Assembly: GCF_029439465.1 (NCBI RefSeq)
Contig: NZ_JAROAV010000052.1
Location: forward strand, 1-64,000
Direction: 5' to 3'
Length of the DNA stretch: 64,000 nucleotides
Source of the DNA: Luteipulveratus flavus
GTDB lineage: Bacteria > Actinomycetota > Actinomycetes > Actinomycetales > Dermatophilaceae
Shown: positions 56,699-64,000 of the stretch, one piece after another
How positions within the stretch are numbered: the first letter of the stretch is position 1
Layout of the letters: each line of letters opens with the position of its first letter
Notes under the pieces: generated by a model
Told to the model about the DNA's origin: nothing
Databases searched by the model: none
Seen by the model: the letters and a program-made list of their open reading frames with translations, nothing else
Position numbers and translations under genes: made by a program

Positions 56699-57900
56699 TG
56701 TCCATCAAGGCCCGCTCCGAGGCGTCCATCCTGCATGCGGACCTGGACTCCTTCTACGCCTCGGTGGAGCAGCGGGACGACCCGTCGCTGCGCGGTCGGC
56801 CGGTGCTGGTGGGCGGTGGCATCGTGACCGCCGCGAGCTACGAGGCGAAGGCCCGAGGCGTACGGACGCCCATGAGCGAGCGGCGCGCGCGCCTGCTGTG
56901 CCCGGACGCCGTGACGGTGCGCCCGCGGATGGAGGCCTACTCCGAGGCCAGCAAGGCGGTCTTTGCACTCTTCCGTGACACCACGCCGGTGGTCGAGGGG
57001 CTGTCGATCGACGAGGCCTTCCTCGACGTCGGCGGCCTGCGACGCCTCGGGGGCTCGCCCGAGGCCATCGGTCGCAGGCTGCGCGCGCGGATCCGCGACG
57101 AGGTCGGCCTGCCCATCACCGTCGGCGTCGCGACCACCAAGTTCCTTGCGAAGGTCGCGAGCGCAGTGGCGAAGCCGGACGGTCTGCTCGTCGTCCCCGC
57201 GGGGCGCGAGCTGGAGTTCCTGCACCCGCTGCCGGTGGAGCGGCTCTGGGGCGTCGGGCCGGTGACGGCCGAGGCCCTGCACCAGCGCGGCATCGCCACG
57301 GTCGGTCAGATCGCCGCGCTCACCGAAGGCGACCTCACCGACACCGTGGGCCTGGCGTCGGGGCGGCACCTGCACGCGCTGGCGCTGGCGCGGGACCCGC
57401 GGCCGGTGGAGACCGGCCGGCGCCGGCGGTCCATCGGCTCCCAGCGGGCCATGGGCCGCGGAGCGAAGACCCACGCCGACCTGGAGCGCATCCTGGTGGG
57501 CATCGCCGACCGTCTTGGTAAGCGTCTGCGCGCCGCGAGCCGGTTGTCCAGGACGGTCGTGCTGCGGCTGCGGTTCGACGACTTCGCCCGCGTGACCCGG
57601 TCGCACACGCTGGACGCCCCGACGATGCTGACCGAGACGATCCTGGGCGCTGCACGCGAGCTGCTGGCCGACGCCATGCCGCTCATCGACGAGCGCGGGT
57701 GCACGCTGGTCGGCCTGACGCTGACGAACCTGCTGGACGACGACCCGCTGCAGCTGACGCTGCCGTTCGAACGCGAGGAGCGGGGCTCGTTGGACGCGAC
57801 CATCGACCAGCTGCGCGACCGGTTCGGTACGGCGATCGTCACGCGTGCCGTCCTGCTCGGGCACGACCAGGGCGACCCGGTGCCGTTGCTGCAGGACTGA
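56698..57900 (+). CDS. dinB: DNA polymerase IV (Y-family translesion polymerase)
   Basis: Pol IV copies past damaged bases without proofreading. The 400-residue protein has the metal sites HADLDSFYASVE at the N-terminus and LSIDEAFLD near 103, LPITVGVATTKFLAKVAS and the little-finger domain at the end, ending QLTLPF-like, which resembles the clamp-binding motif. The GTG at 56698 was chosen because the family alignment begins a few residues later and a LexA box overlaps it; an in-frame ATG lies 11 codons upstream. Confidence 0.95.
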   Translation: MSIKARSEASILHADLDSFYASVEQRDDPSLRGRPVLVGGGIVTAASYEAKARGVRTPMSERRARLLCPDAVTVRPRMEAYSEASKAVFALFRDTTPVVEGLSIDEAFLDVGGLRRLGGSPEAIGRRLRARIRDEVGLPITVGVATTKFLAKVASAVAKPDGLLVVPAGRELEFLHPLPVERLWGVGPVTAEALHQRGIATVGQIAALTEGDLTDTVGLASGRHLHALALARDPRPVETGRRRRSIGSQRAMGRGAKTHADLERILVGIADRLGKRLRAASRLSRTVVLRLRFDDFARVTRSHTLDAPTMLTETILGAARELLADAMPLIDERGCTLVGLTLTNLLDDDPLQLTLPFEREERGSLDATIDQLRDRFGTAIVTRAVLLGHDQGDPVPLLQD

Positions 57901-57958
57901 GCGGCAGACTGGGCGAGCGGCATCCGGCGCCGCACGCGACAGGAGGAGGCGGCCCATC

Positions 57959-58756
57959 GTGGATCAGGTGCTCACGCATCCGGAGGGCGTCCTGATCGAG
58001 CCCGAACGGCCCTGCGGCACGGGGGTTCTGGTCCTCGCCGGCTCCAGTGGCCGGGTGGACGAGGGGCGAGCCCGGCTGCTCGCAGCCCACGGGGCGACGG
58101 CTGTCTCGATCCGGTGGTTCGGCGGGGCCGGCCAGTCCCCGGGTCCGTACGACGTGCCGCTGGAGACCTTCACCGAGACGCTGGACGTGCTCGCGGGCCG
58201 GTGCGACCGCCTGGCGATGATCGGCACTTCTTTCGGCGCCGAGGCGACGTTGCTGACCGCCGTCCGCGACCCGAGGCTCTCGGCCGTGGTGGCGTTCGCG
58301 CCCAGCCCGGTCGCCTGGGCCGGCATCCGAGAGGACGGCAGCGAGACGTCGCACTGGACCTGGCGGGGTGAGCCCCTCCCCTACGTACCGTTCGTGACGC
58401 CGTCCAGGCCGGCCGGTGATCCCCCGGCGTTCCGGCGTACGTACGCCGAGAGTCTCGCCGCGGCTCCGGCGGAGGTCGTCGCGGCGGCCACGATCCCGGT
58501 CGAGGACATCGACGCCGAGACCGTCCTGGTCACCGGCGGGGACGACCGGGTGTGGCCCGCCGACCAGTGGGCGCCGCAGATCGCGGCGCGGCGTACGGCC
58601 GCGGGTCGGCCCACGGCGGTGGTGTCGTCGCCGGCCGCCGGGCACCGCACCGTCCTGCCCGGTGAGGCGTTCGTCTCCGCCGGCGCCTCGATCGCGCGCG
58701 TTCTCGGCCTCCGCCAGGAGGGTGCCGGTCCCGACGCTCGCGCCGAGCAGGTCTGA
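57959..58756 (+). CDS. Alpha/beta hydrolase, acyl-CoA thioester hydrolase (BAAT) type
   Basis: The 265-residue protein has the nucleophile elbow GTSFGAEATLL (Ser), an Asp in GGDDRVWPA and a His in AAGHRTV. The layout matches the BAAT C-terminal domain without the N-terminal part. GTG at 57959 lies behind a long AGGAGGAGG purine run. It starts 58 nt after dinB on the same strand and might share its transcript. Substrate unknown. Confidence 0.87.
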   Translation: MDQVLTHPEGVLIEPERPCGTGVLVLAGSSGRVDEGRARLLAAHGATAVSIRWFGGAGQSPGPYDVPLETFTETLDVLAGRCDRLAMIGTSFGAEATLLTAVRDPRLSAVVAFAPSPVAWAGIREDGSETSHWTWRGEPLPYVPFVTPSRPAGDPPAFRRTYAESLAAAPAEVVAAATIPVEDIDAETVLVTGGDDRVWPADQWAPQIAARRTAAGRPTAVVSSPAAGHRTVLPGEAFVSAGASIARVLGLRQEGAGPDARAEQV

Positions 58757-58868
58757 GCCCGCCGGCGCGGTCCACCAGGACGGGACGTGCCACCACGACG
58801 ACGAGAGAGGGCCCGCTGCCACGGGGACGACGGGCCACTCCCTCTGCTCGAGTCGAACCCGTGGCATC

Positions 58869-59279
58869 TCAGATGCTGAAGACGGACCCGGTGGTGGTCA
58901 TGACCATGCACGGGTTGGCGAAGGTGCGGCGGTAGTCGACGACCGTGCTCCCCCAGTAACCCGTCATCCGGACCGTCGTCGGCTCCTGCGCCTGCGGGTT
59001 GCACCGGATCCACGGGACGGACACGTTCAGCGCCGCCGGGTTGCCGTCGACCGCGGCGAGCTCGGCACACGCCTCCGCAGGGCGGTGGTGGCGGCCGGCG
59101 GGCGGGTCGCACCGCAGCGAACCGTAGGTCGAGTGCCCATCAGAGCCGATGATCTGGATGTGCAGCCGGACGTAGTCCGGGGTGGACGTCGTCGAGGCGC
59201 CGGCCGAGCCGGCGAACGCGGACACTCCTGCAGTGGCGAGGACGGCCGCCGTGGCCGCGAGACGGTGGATCTTCGACAT
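58869..59279 (-). CDS. Subtilisin-inhibitor-like (SSI) secreted protease inhibitor A
   Basis: The 136-residue precursor has a Sec signal peptide (about 27 residues, ending GASA/STTS-like). The mature part matches the Streptomyces SSI fold: YGSLRCDPPAG, EACAELAAVDG, TVRMTGYWGS and NPCMVMTTTGSVFSI, with both disulfide Cys pairs. The reactive loop is CNPQAQEP, one residue longer than in SSI. Counting back from the conserved Pro, P1 is Gln. It is the last of three tandem paralogues. Confidence 0.92.
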   Translation of the reverse strand: MSKIHRLAATAAVLATAGVSAFAGSAGASTTSTPDYVRLHIQIIGSDGHSTYGSLRCDPPAGRHHRPAEACAELAAVDGNPAALNVSVPWIRCNPQAQEPTTVRMTGYWGSTVVDYRRTFANPCMVMTTTGSVFSI

Positions 59280-59365
59280 GTCGTGATCTCTTTCGGGTGA
59301 TTGAAAGTGCGAGCGGAAAAGGGTGTTCAATGTGGAATTTGCCAATGGCCGATGAATTCCCGAGA

Positions 59366-59403
59366 GGGGCGCGCCGGTCATCGAGAAATGATCGGCGCGC
59401 CCC
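59366..59403 (-). terminator. Hairpin between inhibitor genes A and B
   Basis: A 16-bp stem (59366-59381 with 59388-59403, one G-U pair) with a six-base loop follows the stop of inhibitor B by 12 bp on the minus strand. It may separate the transcripts or protect the upstream mRNA. Confidence 0.75.
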
Positions 59404-59415
59404 GGAGGATCTTGC

Positions 59416-59826
59416 TCAGACGGCGAAGACCGAACCGGTCTCCTGCATCACGTCGCACGAGTTCATGAACGTGCGCTTGAAGTCCACCAGGGTGCTTCCC
59501 CAGTAACCCGTCATCCGGACGGTGACCGGCTCGATCGGCAGGCGGTCGCAGGGGTAGAAGGGGATGATGAGGTTGTGAAGGGCGCCCGGGTCGCCGTTCA
59601 CGGTGGCGAGCTGGCGGCAGGCAGTGGTCGGGTCTGCGTGGCTGCCACCCGCCGGGTTGCAGCGCAGCGAGCCGTACGTGGCGTGACCGGTGGAGTCGGT
59701 CACCTGCAGGTTCAGCCGGACGTAGTCGGGCGTCGAGGTGGTGGACGCCGACGCGGCGCCGGGGGCCGCGATGAGGCCGGTGACGGCGAGCGCGAGAGCG
59801 GCGAAGAGGTTCATGAGCTTGGACAT
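59416..59826 (-). CDS. Subtilisin-inhibitor-like (SSI) secreted protease inhibitor B
   Basis: The 136-residue precursor has a signal peptide (MSKLMNLFAALALAVTGLI) and the SSI fold with YGSLRCNPAGG, TACRQLATVNG, TVRMTGYWGS and NSCDVMQETGSVFAV. Its reactive loop is CDRLPIEP, also one residue longer than SSI. P1 by the same count is Leu, followed by Pro, which is unusual for a substrate-like inhibitor. An AAGGAAA site precedes the ATG. Its stop lies exactly 547 bp from that of inhibitor A. Confidence 0.92.
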   Translation of the reverse strand: MSKLMNLFAALALAVTGLIAAPGAASASTTSTPDYVRLNLQVTDSTGHATYGSLRCNPAGGSHADPTTACRQLATVNGDPGALHNLIIPFYPCDRLPIEPVTVRMTGYWGSTLVDFKRTFMNSCDVMQETGSVFAV

Positions 59827-59962
59827 GTGAGGTGGTTTCCTTCAGGTCGGGTCGGATCTGCGAAGGGGCCGCCGGGGCGCCGGTGGACGCGCGGCGGGAG
59901 AGGGTGGTCGAAGCCGGTCACCTCGTGTGGGACGCGGCGACCACCAGGTCGAGGTGTCGGCG

Positions 59963-60358
59963 TCAGATCGCGAAGACGGGACCGGTCGCGGCCCACATGT
60001 TGCAGGCGTTGCCGAACGTCTTGGTGTAGCTGACCATCCGGTCGCCCCAGTAGCCGGTCATCCGAGCGGTGACGGGGCGGTAGTCCCTCGTGCACATGAC
60101 CTCCGGGTGGACGAACAGGTGCTGCGGCTCACCGTTGACCTTGATGAGCTCGGAGCAGGCGGCCGCCGGGTCCTTGTGGAAGCCACCCGCGGGGTTGCAG
60201 CGCAGCGAGCCGTAGGTCGAGTGACCAGCGGCGTCGGTCACCTGGAGGTTGAGGCGGACGTAGGTGGGAACGACGTCGGCGTGCGCGGTGGTGGGCGCGA
60301 CGACGGCAGGCGCGGCGGCGATCGCAGCGGCGGCCAGGACGGTGTGAAGCTTCTTCAT
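59963..60358 (-). CDS. Subtilisin-inhibitor-like (SSI) secreted protease inhibitor C
   Basis: The 131-residue precursor has a signal peptide ending AHA-D and the SSI fold. Its loop EVMCTRDYRPV aligns without gaps to the loop of classical SSI, placing Arg at P1, which predicts inhibition of trypsin-like proteases. Cys positions and the GPVFAI end are conserved. An AAGGAAG site lies 6 nt before the ATG. It is first in the tandem direction of transcription. Confidence 0.93.
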   Translation of the reverse strand: MKKLHTVLAAAAIAAAPAVVAPTTAHADVVPTYVRLNLQVTDAAGHSTYGSLRCNPAGGFHKDPAAACSELIKVNGEPQHLFVHPEVMCTRDYRPVTARMTGYWGDRMVSYTKTFGNACNMWAATGPVFAI

Positions 60359-60598
60359 GGTGTGCTTCCTTCGAATGGCATGGCGAGGTTGCCGAAGAAT
60401 CGGCGAGGAATGTCCAATCCGAAACGATCGGATCTTCAAAGATTTGTCCCCCTTGGACGAGCATCAAGGTATTCGTCCACTGCGAACGTGTCCAACCAAC
60501 GGGAGGTGGCCAAACGGTTTCGCCGATAGTTTCGAGGGCTATTCAGCGAGGTCAGGAGCTATTACTCGGAAGTACCCGTGCTCGATGTGACCTCGGTC

Positions 60599-61441
60599 TC
60601 ATGCACCGTCGAACGTCGGACGCCGGCCGATGAGGTGCATGAGGGTGCCGAGGCCGCGGTAGGGGTCCCGTCTCCCGAGCCGTTCCTCGACGTCGAGCAG
60701 CGCGGCCAGCTCGACCTGCGGCGGCAGGGGTTCGTCGACCGGGAACCGGTCGCTGGCGACGCGGACGCCGTACCACTCCTCCAACTGCAGGCCGTGGCGC
60801 TCGATGCTGCTCACCAGATCGGCGAGGCGGTCGGCACGTGCTCGGACCCCGAGCTCGTTCACGTAGGTCGCGTCCCGTCCGTCGTGCTCGGCCGCGTCCA
60901 GCTCGTCGAACCCGGCGAGGCTGCCCTCCCACTGAGCCCTCAGGGCCGGCCGCCACGGGATGGCCTCGGCGTTGCGGGTGACGAGCGACAGCAGGCCGCC
61001 CCGCGTCACGAGGGACGCGAGCTCGCGTACGGCAGGCTCGGAGGCCGGCAGGTACATGAGCACGCCGTGGCAGAGCACGGCCTCGAACGTGCGGCCTGCA
61101 AGGACCTGGTCGAGCGTGCCGAGGGCGGCGTCGTGGAGGGTCAGGCGAGCCCGGACCGACCCAGCGAGCGGTGCGACCGAGTCGCTGAAGGCGTCGCGCA
61201 TCGCGGGATCGGGCTCGACGCAGGTCACCTCGTGCCCGAGCCGGGCGAGCCGGATCGCCTGGGTCCCCTGGCCCGCCCCCACGTCCAGGACGCGTGCTCG
61301 CTGCTCGAGGTGGGAGGCCAGCTGACGCGCGACCATCTCCTGGCGGACGACGTTGCGCACATTGCCGAGCCGCCGCAGCCACGGGTCGACACCGTCGGAG
61401 AACGAGCTCTGGTCGGAGCTGTCGTCCGACCCTTCGGTCAC
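60599..61441 (-). CDS. Class I SAM-dependent methyltransferase
   Basis: The 280-residue protein has motif I VLDVGAGQGTQAIRLARLG, motif II CVEPDPAMRD and a motif IV region FEAVLCHGVLMYL, resembling CmoM/Methyltransf_25 enzymes such as tRNA or small-molecule methylases. The GTG start overlaps the stop of the ComB-like gene (GTGA), so the two are coupled. Substrate unknown. Confidence 0.88.
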   Translation of the reverse strand: MTEGSDDSSDQSSFSDGVDPWLRRLGNVRNVVRQEMVARQLASHLEQRARVLDVGAGQGTQAIRLARLGHEVTCVEPDPAMRDAFSDSVAPLAGSVRARLTLHDAALGTLDQVLAGRTFEAVLCHGVLMYLPASEPAVRELASLVTRGGLLSLVTRNAEAIPWRPALRAQWEGSLAGFDELDAAEHDGRDATYVNELGVRARADRLADLVSSIERHGLQLEEWYGVRVASDRFPVDEPLPPQVELAALLDVEERLGRRDPYRGLGTLMHLIGRRPTFDGA

Positions 61442-62241
61442 GACGCGAGCGAGCCGGCGGGCCGAGCCGCGTCCACGAACCGCTCACCGGCCAGGAGGGG
61501 TACCGCACTGCTGCTGTCGACGTCGGCGGCGGCGAGGACGTCGTCGCGGAAGCCCATCGCGAGGAGCTCCTGCCCGCTGGCGCAGTCCAGCAGCGCCGGG
61601 GTGAGGTCCCGCTTGATCGCGGTGTACGCGTGCACCGCGACCTGCGCCTCGGGGCTGAGCTCGGCGCGCAGGTGCGGCAGGAGCCCGAGCAGGGCCGACA
61701 GGACGGCGCCGCAGCCCCAGAGATCCTCGACGCTCGGGCGCAACGACCGGTCGGGCCACCGCTCCCCCGCGGCGACGAGCGCGAGGGTGGTCGTCGGCTC
61801 CGCCATCCGCGTGGCCAGCCACGTCGCCACGGCCGTCCGGTTGCGCAGCGCCGCCCCGACGACGGTCAGGCCTCGGTCCCGCAGGTGGGTGCTGATCGTC
61901 GACCCGTTGGGTGAGGGCAGCACCAGCCGGCGGAGCCCGGTGGCTGCGCGCAGGCTGGCCGGCGACAGGCTCACGGCGACCAGCGAGTCGGAGTCGCGCG
62001 CCTCGAACCGGCCGACGGCGTACGTCGCATCGCGGGCGGCCGCGTACTCGACCACGCCGTCGTCGCGCCATGCGTAGGGGTACACCTCGGCGCCCAGGTC
62101 GACCGCGACCGTCAGGGTGGTGGTGAAGCTGAGGACGTCACAGACGACCGCGATGTCGGCCGAACCGGCCACGGCCTGGGCCCCGCTGGTCCCCCAGTCG
62201 AGACGGATCCGGTGCCCCTGCTGCGTGTGCTCGCTCCCCAT
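61438..62241 (-). CDS. ComB-like 2-phosphosulfolactate phosphatase family protein
   Basis: The 267-residue protein has DVLSFTTTLT, LPSPNGSTIS and AAGERWPDRSLRPSVEDLWGCGA, the conserved blocks of ComB (coenzyme M pathway phosphatase). Bacterial relatives are found where no coenzyme M is made, so the phosphatase activity is likely but the substrate is not. TAGAGT lies 6 nt before the ATG. It is followed by the methyltransferase with overlapping codons. Confidence 0.88.
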   Translation of the reverse strand: MGSEHTQQGHRIRLDWGTSGAQAVAGSADIAVVCDVLSFTTTLTVAVDLGAEVYPYAWRDDGVVEYAAARDATYAVGRFEARDSDSLVAVSLSPASLRAATGLRRLVLPSPNGSTISTHLRDRGLTVVGAALRNRTAVATWLATRMAEPTTTLALVAAGERWPDRSLRPSVEDLWGCGAVLSALLGLLPHLRAELSPEAQVAVHAYTAIKRDLTPALLDCASGQELLAMGFRDDVLAAADVDSSSAVPLLAGERFVDAARPAGSLAS

Positions 62242-62270
62242 GGGCTCACTCTAGGTGAGCGAGGGCACGA

Positions 62271-62891
62271 TCACTCGAACGGTGCCGGGTCCCCCGCGCC
62301 GACCCTGACGATCTCGGCGTCCCCCCCGGACATGTCGACCACCGTCGTCGGCTCGAGGCCGCACTCGCCGGAGTCGATCACCGCGTCGACCTGGTGCTCC
62401 AGGGTCTCCTTGATCTCCCACCCGTCGGTCAGCGGTTCCTCGTGGTCCGGGAGCAGGAGCGTGCTGGACAGGAGCGGTTCGCCGAGCTCCTCCAGGAGCG
62501 CGCACGCCACGGGGTGGTCGACGATCCGCACGCCGACGGTGCGCTTCTTGGGGTGCAGCAGACGGCGGGGCACCTCGGAGGTGGCCGGCAGGATGAAGGT
62601 GTACGACCCGGGCGTCGTCGCCTTGACCGCCCGGTACATCCAGTTGTCGAGCTGGACGAGCTGACCGAGCTGGGCGAAGTCGTGGCAGACCAGGGTGAAG
62701 TGGTGTCGCGCGTTCAGCCGCCGGATGCGCACGATGCGGTCCTTGCCCTCGGCGTTGCCGAGCCGACAGCCGAGGGCGAAGCAGGAGTCGGTGGGATAGG
62801 CGATCAGCCCGCCGTCGCGGATCAGGTCGGCGGCCTGGCGGATCAGCCGAGGCTGCGGATCCTGGGGATGCACGTCGAAGTAGCGGGCCAT
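62271..62891 (-). CDS. Sua5/YciO/YrdC/YwlC family protein
   Basis: The 206-residue protein has the YrdC fold of L-threonylcarbamoyl-AMP synthases: DLIRDGGLIAYPTDSCFALGC and KRTVGVRIVDHPV, with the Lys/Arg patch for nucleotide binding. It is closest in layout to YciO-type proteins, which may not be the main enzyme for t6A. The ATG at 62891 has TACGGT 6 nt upstream and is well supported. It starts upstream of the ComB-like gene on the same strand. Confidence 0.9.
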   Translation of the reverse strand: MARYFDVHPQDPQPRLIRQAADLIRDGGLIAYPTDSCFALGCRLGNAEGKDRIVRIRRLNARHHFTLVCHDFAQLGQLVQLDNWMYRAVKATTPGSYTFILPATSEVPRRLLHPKKRTVGVRIVDHPVACALLEELGEPLLSSTLLLPDHEEPLTDGWEIKETLEHQVDAVIDSGECGLEPTTVVDMSGGDAEIVRVGAGDPAPFE

Positions 62892-62949
62892 GGCGTCACC
62901 GTAAGAGGTGGACCGGGTGCGAGACCAGATCGGCTGCGACGCTGGGGGC

Positions 62950-63573
62950 ATGAGCCTCGACCTGCAGCAGGCACTGCTCGCCACCCTGGACGGCACCTAC
63001 CCGCAGGTCGACGGAGGGTGGGACCTGGTCCGACCGTGGCACCCGCACGTGGAGGCGGTCGTCGCGCTGACCGGGCACGCGTACGTCGCCGTTCGCGACG
63101 ACCTGGTGGACCGGCTGCCGCGGGAGCGGCTGGACGGGTACGGCGGCGCGCACGACCCGCGGGTCCTCGCCGGTCTGGTCGGAGACGGCTGGGTGGACTG
63201 CCTCGACGCGCTGCTCCTGCACCCCGGCGGCGCGACGACCGAGATCGAGCTGGTCGCCCGGTCCGACCGGGCGCAGCATCCCAGAGCCGCGCTCGCGCAA
63301 CGGGTTCGCCACGACGTCCGGGTGCTCGGCCGGGCGCGGGGCGACGGTCTGGTGACCGTCGGCCGCGGGATCGCCGGCCTGCCCGAGATCGGCGTCGAGA
63401 CGGCCGACGGAGACGGCAGAGCTCTGATCACGGCGGCCGTCGCGAGCATCGGCGGCCCCGTCGCCGCAGCCGTGGCTCCCGGCAACGCTCGTGCCCTGCG
63501 AACCTTCCTCGCCGCCGGCTTCGTCCCTGTCGGGTCGGTCCAGCTCTTCGTGCGCTCGCCCGCTCAGTCCTGA
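62950..63573 (+). CDS. GNAT-like acetyltransferase family protein
   Basis: The 207-residue protein has a divergent N-terminal half and a C-terminal VAPGNARALRTFLAAGFVPVGSVQLF, the typical GNAT motif B that closes the fold. A motif A signature is not clear, so the assignment is tentative. It is divergent from the Sua5-family gene. Its end overlaps the convergent SRPBCC gene by 10 bp. Confidence 0.72.
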   Translation: MSLDLQQALLATLDGTYPQVDGGWDLVRPWHPHVEAVVALTGHAYVAVRDDLVDRLPRERLDGYGGAHDPRVLAGLVGDGWVDCLDALLLHPGGATTEIELVARSDRAQHPRAALAQRVRHDVRVLGRARGDGLVTVGRGIAGLPEIGVETADGDGRALITAAVASIGGPVAAAVAPGNARALRTFLAAGFVPVGSVQLFVRSPAQS

Positions 63574-64000
63574 TGTGCCGCGGCTCGGCGGACGTGATCG
63601 ACGTAGCCGGACAGCACCAAGGGCCAGTCGTTGAAGCGGTGCCGGTCGGTGGAGTTGTCGCGGTTCCACCCGGTGTGCCGGAAGCGCATCCGTGAGCCGG
63701 AGTCGTGGTCGGAGAACTCCACCCGGATGACACTGGGCACCCCGCTGCGGTGCGAGAGGTTGAAGCTGTGCTCGAGCGCGCCCGCCGGATCGAGGTGCCG
63801 GACCGTGCCCCAGTCCTCGGCATGTCCGCCGGTGTACCGCGCGAGCACCCGGCCGCCCACTCGGGGCTCGATGACCACGCGGTCGTACGCCGCCGGATCG
63901 TTGGTGTAGGTGCCGGGCCACCAGCGGCCGATGCGGTCCACGTACAGGTAGAACGCGCGGCGCGCAGGCACCGGCAGGTCGTACGACAGCACGACGTCAT
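63564..64000 (-). CDS. SRPBCC (AHSA1-like) family protein, 5' end off the right edge
   Basis: The visible 145 residues form an SRPBCC fold: LSYDLPVPARRAFYLYVDRIGRWW at the N-terminus, EPRVGGRVLARY in the middle and a C-terminal helix. A GTG at 63992 could be the start, but family members usually have a few residues before the first strand and the frame is open to the edge, so it is treated as partial. Ligand unknown. Confidence 0.75.
   Translation of the reverse strand, partial: DVVLSYDLPVPARRAFYLYVDRIGRWWPGTYTNDPAAYDRVVIEPRVGGRVLARYTGGHAEDWGTVRHLDPAGALEHSFNLSHRSGVPSVIRVEFSDHDSGSRMRFRHTGWNRDNSTDRHRFNDWPLVLSGYVDHVRRAAAHQD

Overview
The window is about 70 percent G+C and carries a complete Pup-proteasome system: Mpa/ARC ATPase, Dop, Pup, PrcB, PrcA, PafA, PafB and PafC. 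With RbpA, a HelY-type helicase, mycothiol-style DinB proteins, an F420-type flavoprotein and leaderless starts, this marks a chromosome of a high-GC actinomycete. The set fits Micrococcales or a related order; I cannot name a genus. There is no CRISPR array, transposase, tRNA or rRNA gene that I can recognise.

Layout. 1-2.4 kb: a Thr/Pro-repeat secreted protein running off the left edge, then a Cas4/AddB-like nuclease and a SAM methyltransferase in one operon. 2.4-6.4 kb: an M50 protease, TrmI and Mpa/ARC. 6.5-12.4 kb: an accessory stretch with a DUF3054 membrane protein, an MFS transporter fused to carboxypeptidase-regulatory repeats, an esterase, an oxidoreductase and a secreted alpha-amylase. 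12.5-16.0 kb: dop-pup-prcB-prcA with overlapping or close junctions. 16.1-21.0 kb: a heterodimeric ABC exporter and an epimerase. 21.1-24.1 kb: pafA and two FKBP isomerases. 24.2-31.9 kb: an F420-class oxidoreductase and a DUF3866 protein divergent from pafB-pafC, then tatA, tatC and helY. 32-39.5 kb: DinB, PH-domain protein, 5'-3' exonuclease, Lrp regulator, amidohydrolase, a likely structured RNA, and lnt-ppm1-fxsA. 39.5-43 kb: rbpA behind a SigR-type promoter, a UMF1 transporter and a Tat-exported flavoprotein. 43-53 kb: PadR regulator, Ser/Thr kinase, two DNA-repair-type modules (DinB plus AlkZ-like; AraC plus VOC plus UvrA-like), an alditol-oxidase-like protein and DUF1345. 53-58.8 kb: methyltransferase, VOC, GNAT, RlmC, LexA-boxed DNA polymerase IV and a hydrolase. 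58.9-60.4 kb: three tandem secreted SSI-type protease inhibitors. 60.6-64 kb: methyltransferase, ComB-like phosphatase, Sua5/YciO protein, GNAT-like protein and a partial SRPBCC protein.

How it works together. Pup is deamidated by Dop, ligated to targets by PafA, and the tagged proteins are unfolded by Mpa into the PrcAB core. PafBC is the WYL-type activator of the mycobacterial DNA-damage response, and this window also holds a LexA-controlled polymerase, a UvrA-like protein and an AlkZ-like protein. A recurring feature is a TANNNT hexamer 6-8 nt before the start codon, which points to widespread leaderless transcripts and was used here to choose many starts.

The best candidates for something new are the structured RNA locus before lnt (36362-36540), the three inhibitors repeated with an exact 547-bp period, and the almost gene-free stretch at 53.1-53.5 kb with rare AT-rich repeats that recur inverted 3.1 kb away.
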